Source of the DNA: an uncultured Planctomycetaceae bacterium
GTDB lineage: Bacteria; Planctomycetota; Planctomycetia; Pirellulales; JACPPG01
DNA: 10,398 nucleotides
Direction of reading: 5' to 3'
Assembly: GCA_945957305.1 (NCBI GenBank)
Contig: CAMFLN010000040.1
Span: 1 to 10,398 of the forward strand
Positions 5,972-10,398 of the stretch are shown in pieces. Position numbers and translations under genes: made by a program. Below the pieces are notes generated by a model, which did not search any database, was not told the DNA's origin, and saw only the letters and a list, made by a program, of their open reading frames with translations. Every line of letters begins with the position of its first letter. Position 1 is the first letter of the stretch.

Positions 5972-6592
5972 TTATTGCGGCCGTGTGCTGGCCGGCAGCG
6001 CGGTGGGTGGATTCGTGGCATGCTGCGGCAGACTATCGTTAGTCTCGATCAGCGTGATGAGCGCTGGGACCGCCGGAGCCGCCGCAGGGCCGATCTGTCC
6101 TAGAGCGCGCGCCGCGGCTTGACGCACGTCCCGGTCCGGGTCTTGCAACTGCTCGATCAATTGCGGTACGGCGGCCTGCGCCGCAGAACCGATCCGCGAT
6201 AATGCGCGCGCCGCCTCGGCACGCACGCGCGGATTGGGATCAGAGAGGGTCGCCACCAGCGGCGGCACCGCGCTCGGGCCGATCCGGCCCAAGGCGTCGA
6301 CTGCCGTCTCCTTGACACCCCAAGGTTGATACGCTGTCTGCAAGTTGAGCGGTGGTATCAACGACTGCGGTGGCTTGTTGGGCTCGACCGAGGCGCGAAT
6401 CTGCTGCATCTCTTTCTGGTCGGGTTTGCCGCGACTCTCGGGGGCATTGCCGCAGCCATAGCCCGCGACCGAGACGCTGCCGGCCAGCATCAATAACCCA
6501 ATTCGCTGCACAGCGGCACAGCGGCCCAGCGCGCGCACGACGGTGCGGAAACACCGCGAAAATGTCGGTGGGGGGACGGCCTTAGTGGTCAT
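5972..6592 (-). CDS. HEAT-repeat protein with N-terminal membrane segment
   Basis: A 206-residue protein. A basic N-terminal stretch (1-30) leads to a hydrophobic segment 'IGLLMLAGSVSVAGYGC' (31-47). It may be a signal peptide or lipoprotein signal, but the three residues before Cys47 (GYG) fit the lipobox poorly. A linker of about 45 residues follows, then about three HEAT/PBS-lyase-type repeats from 94 to 184, seen as 'AVDALGRIGPSAVPPLVATL', 'AARALSRIGSAAQAAVPQLI' and 'AARALGQIGPAAAPAVPALI'. Such repeats make an alpha-solenoid for protein binding; the partner is unknown. ATG 6592 is chosen because GGAGG (6605-6601) lies eight bases before it; an in-frame GTG at 6610 lies upstream of that site. 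It converges with the thiamine-diphosphate gene (43-base gap) and is divergent from the hydrolase gene. Confidence 0.75.
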   Translation of the reverse strand: MTTKAVPPPTFSRCFRTVVRALGRCAAVQRIGLLMLAGSVSVAGYGCGNAPESRGKPDQKEMQQIRASVEPNKPPQSLIPPLNLQTAYQPWGVKETAVDALGRIGPSAVPPLVATLSDPNPRVRAEAARALSRIGSAAQAAVPQLIEQLQDPDRDVRQAAARALGQIGPAAAPAVPALITLIETNDSLPQHATNPPTALPASTRPQ

Positions 6593-6625
6593 GCGAGCAT
6601 CCTCCGTCACTTCGAGACTCTGGTT

Positions 6626-6639
6626 GCTGCCGGGGCAGC
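6626..6639. repeat. perfect 14-bp inverted repeat in the divergent intergenic region
   Basis: GCTGCC-GG-GGCAGC lies 34 bases upstream of the HEAT gene start, in the 225-base gap shared with the divergent hydrolase. A second interrupted palindrome, CCGCAA-ACG-TTGCGG, lies at 6763-6777, about 40 bases before the hydrolase start. Either could be an operator or part of a leader hairpin; nothing in the sequence decides which. Confidence 0.35.
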
Positions 6640-6817
6640 GACCCTTATCTTAATCGTTTCGCTCCGCGATCGTCGGGCCAGGTCCGCTCCGCGCGGGTTG
6701 CTGACCGTGGCGAGGTCGAATTATGATGGTCGGGTCAGTTTCCGTTGCCGCACCAGCACCTACCGCAAACGTTGCGGAGTGCATTTTCGCATCGCCTATC
6801 GTCGAGGGTCCGTGGTC

Positions 6818-8203
6818 GTGAAAACCTGCTTAAAGCTTACCATCTGTTTCGCGTTACTCCTGCTGGGCTGCAGGGGGGCTCTGGCCGAGGAAAATGCAGC
6901 GAATTTCGCGCCGGACCAGGGACCGCTGCATACTTACGTCCAAAAGCCTGACGACAGCTACCGCTGGGTCAAACGGCAGGAGGGAAAGGTCGGTAAATCG
7001 ACCTGGGTCGAGCTGATTCTGACTTCGCAACATTGGAAGGACACGCTCTGGCGGCACCAATTGTTCGTCATTAAGCCAGGCGAAGTACAGAGCGAAGCTC
7101 AGGGCATCCTGCTCATCGATGGCGGCGCCTGGAACGAAGATCTGGCCAAGGAGCCCGAGGCCGGCAAAGGGGGCAAGCTGCCGAGCGAAGCGGCGCTCTT
7201 GGCACAAGTCGCCGAGCGCGTGAAGAGCCCCGTGGCGGTGCTAAAGCAAGTGCCGAATCAACCGATCTTCGACGGTCTGACCGAAGACGGCGCGATTTCC
7301 TACACCTTCGAGCAGTTCTTGAAAACGCGCGATGCCGAATGGCCGCTGCTGTTGCCGATGGTCAAAAGCGCGGTTCGCGGCATGGACGCGGTGCAGGAGT
7401 TTGCCAAGAAGGAATGGTCGCTCGACATTCAGAACTTCACGCTCACCGGCGCTTCGAAGCGGGGCTGGACCACGTGGTTGACCGCCTCGGTCGATAAGCG
7501 CGTGAATGCGTTCGCCCCGATGGTCATCGACACGCTGAACATGGGCGCGCAAATGAAGCTCCAGGTCGCCAGCTTCGGAGAATTCTCGGAACAGATTCAG
7601 GATTACACCAAGCGCGGCATTCAAGAGCAGGGAGCCACCGAAGCGGGGCAGATGCTGGAGCGCATCGTCGACCCCTACTCGTATCGATCGTTGCTGAAAC
7701 AGCCGAAGGTGATCTTGCTCGGCACAAATGACCGCTATTGGCCACTCGAAGCTTTGAACTTGTACTGGCCGGACTTGCACGGCGAAAAGCACATCTTGTA
7801 CGTTCCCAACAATGGTCATGGACTGAACGATTTTGCGCGAATCATTGGCACGGTCTCGGCGCTGCATCGGCAGGCGGCCGGCGGACAGCAGATTGCAAAG
7901 CTGAAATGGGAACTGACCGACGGCGAGGGCTGCGCGAAGTTGAACGTCCGCTGCGAAACGCAGCCCAGCAAGGTTTCGGCCTGGGTCGCCACCTCGGCCA
8001 CCCGCGATTTCCGCGAGTCGAAGTGGACCAGCCATCCGACCGAGCTTGTCGACGGGGCCTATTGCTACGAGCTGCCGCAGCCCGAGAGCGGTTACGCGGC
8101 GCTGTTCGGCGAGGCGGTGTTTGACGCGGATTCGCAGCCGTACTACCTGTCGACCAACGTCAAAGTGGTGAAGGCCAAGGGGAACGATGACGCGGCCCGC
8201 TAG
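6818..8203 (+). CDS. PhoPQ-activated pathogenicity-related family hydrolase
   Basis: A 461-residue exported protein of the PhoPQ_related family (Salmonella PqaA-like), an alpha/beta-hydrolase fold of unproven substrate that is common in planctomycetes. From GTG 6818 the N-terminus is a signal peptide, 'KTCLKLTICFALLLLGC', with a plausible lipobox LLGC at Cys18; cleavage at 'ALA-EE' is the alternative. 'GILLIDGGAWNED' (97-109) begins the core. 'LTGASKRGWTTW' gives nucleophile Ser213, 'LLGTNDRYWPLEALN' gives Asp305, and 'VPNNGHGLNDF' gives His334: a complete Ser-Asp-His triad. A beta-rich C-terminal domain follows, as in the family. The frame stays open upstream to a TTG at 6698, but that extension is basic and non-hydrophobic, whereas GAGGG (6804-6808) lies nine bases before GTG 6818. 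It is transcribed divergently from the HEAT-repeat gene; no functional link is shown. Confidence 0.85.
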   Translation: MKTCLKLTICFALLLLGCRGALAEENAANFAPDQGPLHTYVQKPDDSYRWVKRQEGKVGKSTWVELILTSQHWKDTLWRHQLFVIKPGEVQSEAQGILLIDGGAWNEDLAKEPEAGKGGKLPSEAALLAQVAERVKSPVAVLKQVPNQPIFDGLTEDGAISYTFEQFLKTRDAEWPLLLPMVKSAVRGMDAVQEFAKKEWSLDIQNFTLTGASKRGWTTWLTASVDKRVNAFAPMVIDTLNMGAQMKLQVASFGEFSEQIQDYTKRGIQEQGATEAGQMLERIVDPYSYRSLLKQPKVILLGTNDRYWPLEALNLYWPDLHGEKHILYVPNNGHGLNDFARIIGTVSALHRQAAGGQQIAKLKWELTDGEGCAKLNVRCETQPSKVSAWVATSATRDFRESKWTSHPTELVDGAYCYELPQPESGYAALFGEAVFDADSQPYYLSTNVKVVKAKGNDDAAR

Positions 8204-8424
8204 CCACGTCCGCCCACTGCCCGCAAGTCTTGCCGCGTTTCCTTCGCCGGCATTCTACCGCGACTGATCCCGCTTCATTGTGGGCATCAGCGCCTGCGCA
8301 TTTGTGCGCCGCAACGGTCGCCGTGCGAGCGCCGCTGATCTATTCTGCACAGGGATCGGCGGGCGGCGCCGGTTCGCGCTGCGACCCGCGCCCCTCCCTT
8401 CTCGCTGGCCACGAGGTATTCGAT

Positions 8425-9804
8425 ATGCTCGGTAAGTTGGCATTGCCCGAGATTCGCGAGTTGATCGCGACCGAGGATTACACCACGCTGCGCGACGTGC
8501 TCAATCACTGGCTCCCCGCGGACCTCGCGGCCTTGCTAGGGCACCTGTCCGCCGCGGATCGGTCTCAAGTATTCGGTCTGCTGAATACGCATCGAGCGGC
8601 CGAGACGTTCGAGTATCTAAACCTGCTGCTGCAAGACGAATTACTGGCAACTTTGGACGACGCGAGCGCGGCGGCGCTTCTGAATGAGATGGCTCCGGAC
8701 GATCGCACGGCGCTCTTCGAGGAACTGCCCAAGGACTCGGCCACTCATCTCATGTCGCTGCTCTCGGCCGAACAGCAGAGAGTCACGCATTCGCTGTTGA
8801 GCTATGGCAGGAATACCGTCGGGCGACTGATGACCCCTGACTATATCGCCGTGAAAAGCGACTGGACGGTGAAGCATGTCTTGGACCATGTCCGTGCGCA
8901 CGGCAAGGACAGCGAAACATTGAACGTGGTCTACGTGACCGACAATCATAATCACCTGATTGACGACCTGCGAATTCGCGAGATCCTGCTGGCGCCTTTG
9001 CACGAGCATGTTGCCACGCTCATGGATCATCGCTTCGTCAGCTTGCTGGTCACGGATGACAAGCGGAAGGCAGTCGGCGTCTTCCGCAAGTACGACCGCA
9101 CGGTGTTGCCCGTGGTCGACAGTCGCGGCTTTCTGGTGGGCATCGTCACGATCGACGACGTTCTGGACGTGGCCGAAAAAGAGGCGACTCGCGAGATACA
9201 ACGGCTGGGTGGTTCAGAGGCTCTCGACGAACCGTATGCAACAACGCCGCTATTGGTCATGATTCGCAAGCGGGCCTCGTGGTTGGTGCTGTTGTTCTTG
9301 GGTGAACTGTTGACGGCCACGGCCATGGGCTACTACGAGGAAGAAATCTCCAGCGCCGTCGTGCTCGCGCTATTTGTGCCGCTGATCATTTCCAGTGGAG
9401 GAAACTCTGGCTCGCAGGCGGCGACGCTGATCGTGCGGGCGTTAGCACTCGGCGAAGTGCAACTGCGCGACTGGTGGCGAGTCTTCCGCCGCGAGATTGC
9501 CTCGGGCATTTTGCTGGGAACGCTCTTGGGATGCATCGGCTTTGCGCGCATCGCCCTGTGGAGCACTGTGTCGGACATCTACGGTCCGCATTGGGCGTTG
9601 TATGGTCTGACGGTTTGCCTATCGCTCGTAGGAGTAGTGACCTGGGGCACGCTCTCCGGCTCGATGCTCCCCTTCGTGCTTAAACGGCTAGGGTTTGATC
9701 CGGCGACGTCGTCGGCCCCTTTCGTGGCGACGCTGGTCGACGTCACCGGGCTCATGATCTATTTCACCGTGGCCATGATCGTGCTGCGTGGCGCCGTTTT
9801 ATAA
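8425..9804 (+). CDS. mgtE: magnesium channel/transporter MgtE
   Basis: A 459-residue Mg2+ channel of the inner membrane, of normal MgtE length. Residues 1 to about 125 are the helical N domain ('LPADLAALLGHLSAADRSQVFGLL'-type repeats, shortened here). A tandem CBS pair follows, from 'GRLMTPDYIAVKSDWTV' (134-149) to 'VGIVTIDDVLDVAEK' near 252; these cytosolic domains sense Mg2+. Five transmembrane helices fill about 284 to 457. The pore signature 'SSGGNSGSQAATLIVRALALGEV' (323-345; key residues GGNSGSQ) and Asp439 in 'ATLVDVTGL' are present; the latter corresponds to the Mg-binding aspartate of Thermus MgtE. The frame is open back to 8230, but those 65 residues do not resemble the N domain, and GAGG (8413-8416) lies eight bases before ATG 8425. 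The 221-base upstream gap shows no obvious Mg riboswitch. Confidence 0.92.
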   Translation: MLGKLALPEIRELIATEDYTTLRDVLNHWLPADLAALLGHLSAADRSQVFGLLNTHRAAETFEYLNLLLQDELLATLDDASAAALLNEMAPDDRTALFEELPKDSATHLMSLLSAEQQRVTHSLLSYGRNTVGRLMTPDYIAVKSDWTVKHVLDHVRAHGKDSETLNVVYVTDNHNHLIDDLRIREILLAPLHEHVATLMDHRFVSLLVTDDKRKAVGVFRKYDRTVLPVVDSRGFLVGIVTIDDVLDVAEKEATREIQRLGGSEALDEPYATTPLLVMIRKRASWLVLLFLGELLTATAMGYYEEEISSAVVLALFVPLIISSGGNSGSQAATLIVRALALGEVQLRDWWRVFRREIASGILLGTLLGCIGFARIALWSTVSDIYGPHWALYGLTVCLSLVGVVTWGTLSGSMLPFVLKRLGFDPATSSAPFVATLVDVTGLMIYFTVAMIVLRGAVL

Positions 9805-9808
9805 GGCC

Positions 9809-9830
9809 TGCTGGCAGACGCGTGCCAGCA
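9809..9830 (+). terminator. hairpin after mgtE, possible terminator
   Basis: TGCTGGCA (9809-9816) and TGCCAGCA (9823-9830) form a perfect 8-bp stem with a six-base loop, four bases after the mgtE stop. No T-tract follows, so intrinsic termination is uncertain; it may instead protect the 3' end. A second perfect hairpin, CGGCCA-TC-TGGCCG, lies at 9900-9913. I see no gene in 9805-10024. Confidence 0.4.
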
Positions 9831-10024
9831 CGCTGCGGACGAATGAACCCGGCGACATCCGGTTTTTCAACTCGGACGTCGAAATCGTTGCAATCGCCCC
9901 GGCCATCTGGCCGATAGACGGAGAAGAAGTCCACCGTTCGCGGCGCCTTGTTTCCCTTCGCGCGCTGCACAAGCCTGCCTGAATTTGCCTTTCTTCCCGC
10001 TATCATTCCTGCGAGGGTCGCGCC

Positions 10025-10398
10025 ATGCCGTCGCGTCTCGGGGTGTTGTTTGCCCTGTCATGTTGCACGCTCAGCGGTTGTTTGACCGCGAAAACGTCGG
10101 ATACCGCGCGTACCGGTGTCGAACAATTGCTGCTGTCGACGGCCACGGATCAGGCCCTGGACAAAGTCGATTTTTCGCCGGTCGCCCACGCCAAGGTGTT
10201 CGTCGACACACAATACCTCGACTGCGTCGACAAGAATTATGTGATCGTTTCGCTGCACCAGCGCCTGTTGCATCACAATTGCACGCTCGTCGAAAAGAAG
10301 GACGATGCCGACGTGGTCTTGGAGGTCGGCAGCGGCGGCATGGGCACCGACCGCACGGAGTGGTTCGTCGGTGTCCCCGAGATCCCGCTGGCCATGCC
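10025..10398 (+). CDS. DUF6655-like lipoprotein, N-terminal part (runs off the window)
   Basis: The frame is open from ATG 10025 to the window end, giving 124 complete residues without a stop. The N-terminus 'MPSRLGVLFALSCCTLSGC' is a lipoprotein signal peptide with a perfect lipobox LSGC; Cys19 would be the lipidated residue. The mature part has 'DTARTGVEQLLLSTATDQALDKVDF', a strand with 'KVFVDTQYLDCVDKNYVIVSLHQRLLHHNCTLV', then 'DADVVLEVGSGGMGTD'. This layout matches what I know of DUF6655, a lipoprotein family frequent in planctomycetes and of unknown function; the match is from memory. GAGGG (10013-10017), seven bases before the ATG, supports the start, and TATCAT at 10001-10006 could be a -10 box but would leave almost no leader. 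Confidence 0.75.
   Translation, partial: MPSRLGVLFALSCCTLSGCLTAKTSDTARTGVEQLLLSTATDQALDKVDFSPVAHAKVFVDTQYLDCVDKNYVIVSLHQRLLHHNCTLVEKKDDADVVLEVGSGGMGTDRTEWFVGVPEIPLAM

Noticed and set aside
5505..6122. Plus-strand frame of 205 residues spanning the end of the thiamine-diphosphate gene into the HEAT gene
   Set aside because: It crosses two supported genes in the wrong frame and strand and shows no domain.
7241..8035. Minus-strand frame of 264 residues inside the PhoPQ-related gene
   Set aside because: It is a high-GC shadow of a gene with an intact catalytic triad; no motif of its own.
8230..8424. N-terminal extension of MgtE by 65 residues
   Set aside because: The extension does not resemble the MgtE N domain, and a good ribosome binding site precedes ATG 8425.
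8204..8424. Mg2+ riboswitch upstream of mgtE
   Set aside because: I see no M-box-like conserved blocks; only GC-rich sequence with minor hairpins.
1..10398. A new multi-gene system across the window
   Set aside because: Genes are on both strands with separate gaps and unrelated families; no shared operon, effector or partner logic is visible.

Overview
The window looks like chromosome from a Planctomycetota bacterium, probably Pirellulales-like. The evidence is GC-rich DNA, a DUF4159 C-terminus, a Tat-exported Gfo/Idh/MocA oxidoreductase, a small 'RRRWFQFSL' membrane protein, a PhoPQ-related alpha/beta-hydrolase and a DUF6655-type lipoprotein. These families are common together in that phylum. 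The lineage call is inference from protein families; there is no rRNA or other marker here.

Layout: (1) 1-321, the 3' end of a DUF4159 gene. (2) 322-527, an intergenic stretch with the first copy of a 98-bp element with inverted ends, then a possible promoter. (3) 528-1832, the secreted Gfo/Idh/MocA oxidoreductase. (4) 1833-2151, a repeat-rich intergenic stretch holding a heptamer array, a second copy of the 98-bp element, loose pieces of that element's ends, and a duplicated 3' end of a VOC gene. (5) 2152-2463, a small membrane protein. (6) 2562-2960 (minus), an intact VOC (glyoxalase-fold) protein; 2961-3266 upstream of it holds a 15-bp palindrome and two more heptamer arrays. (7) 3267-4028, an exported Cys/Gly/Trp-rich protein followed by a strong hairpin terminator. 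(8) 4234-5928, a thiamine-diphosphate enzyme related to benzoylformate decarboxylase. (9) 5972-6592 (minus), a short HEAT-repeat envelope protein, divergent from (10) 6818-8203, a PhoPQ-related hydrolase. (11) 8425-9804, the magnesium channel MgtE. (12) 10025 to the window end, a truncated DUF6655-like lipoprotein.

The genes do not form a clear operon or pathway. Most stand alone with gaps of 100-300 bases, as is usual in planctomycete chromosomes. A shared theme is export: the oxidoreductase, Cys-rich protein, HEAT protein, hydrolase and DUF6655 protein all carry export signals or N-terminal membrane segments. I see no phage, CRISPR, toxin-antitoxin, defence or biosynthetic cluster and no convincing new multi-gene system. 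The least explained content is the intergenic repeats, the Cys/Trp-rich protein, and the unusual active-site residues of the thiamine-diphosphate enzyme.
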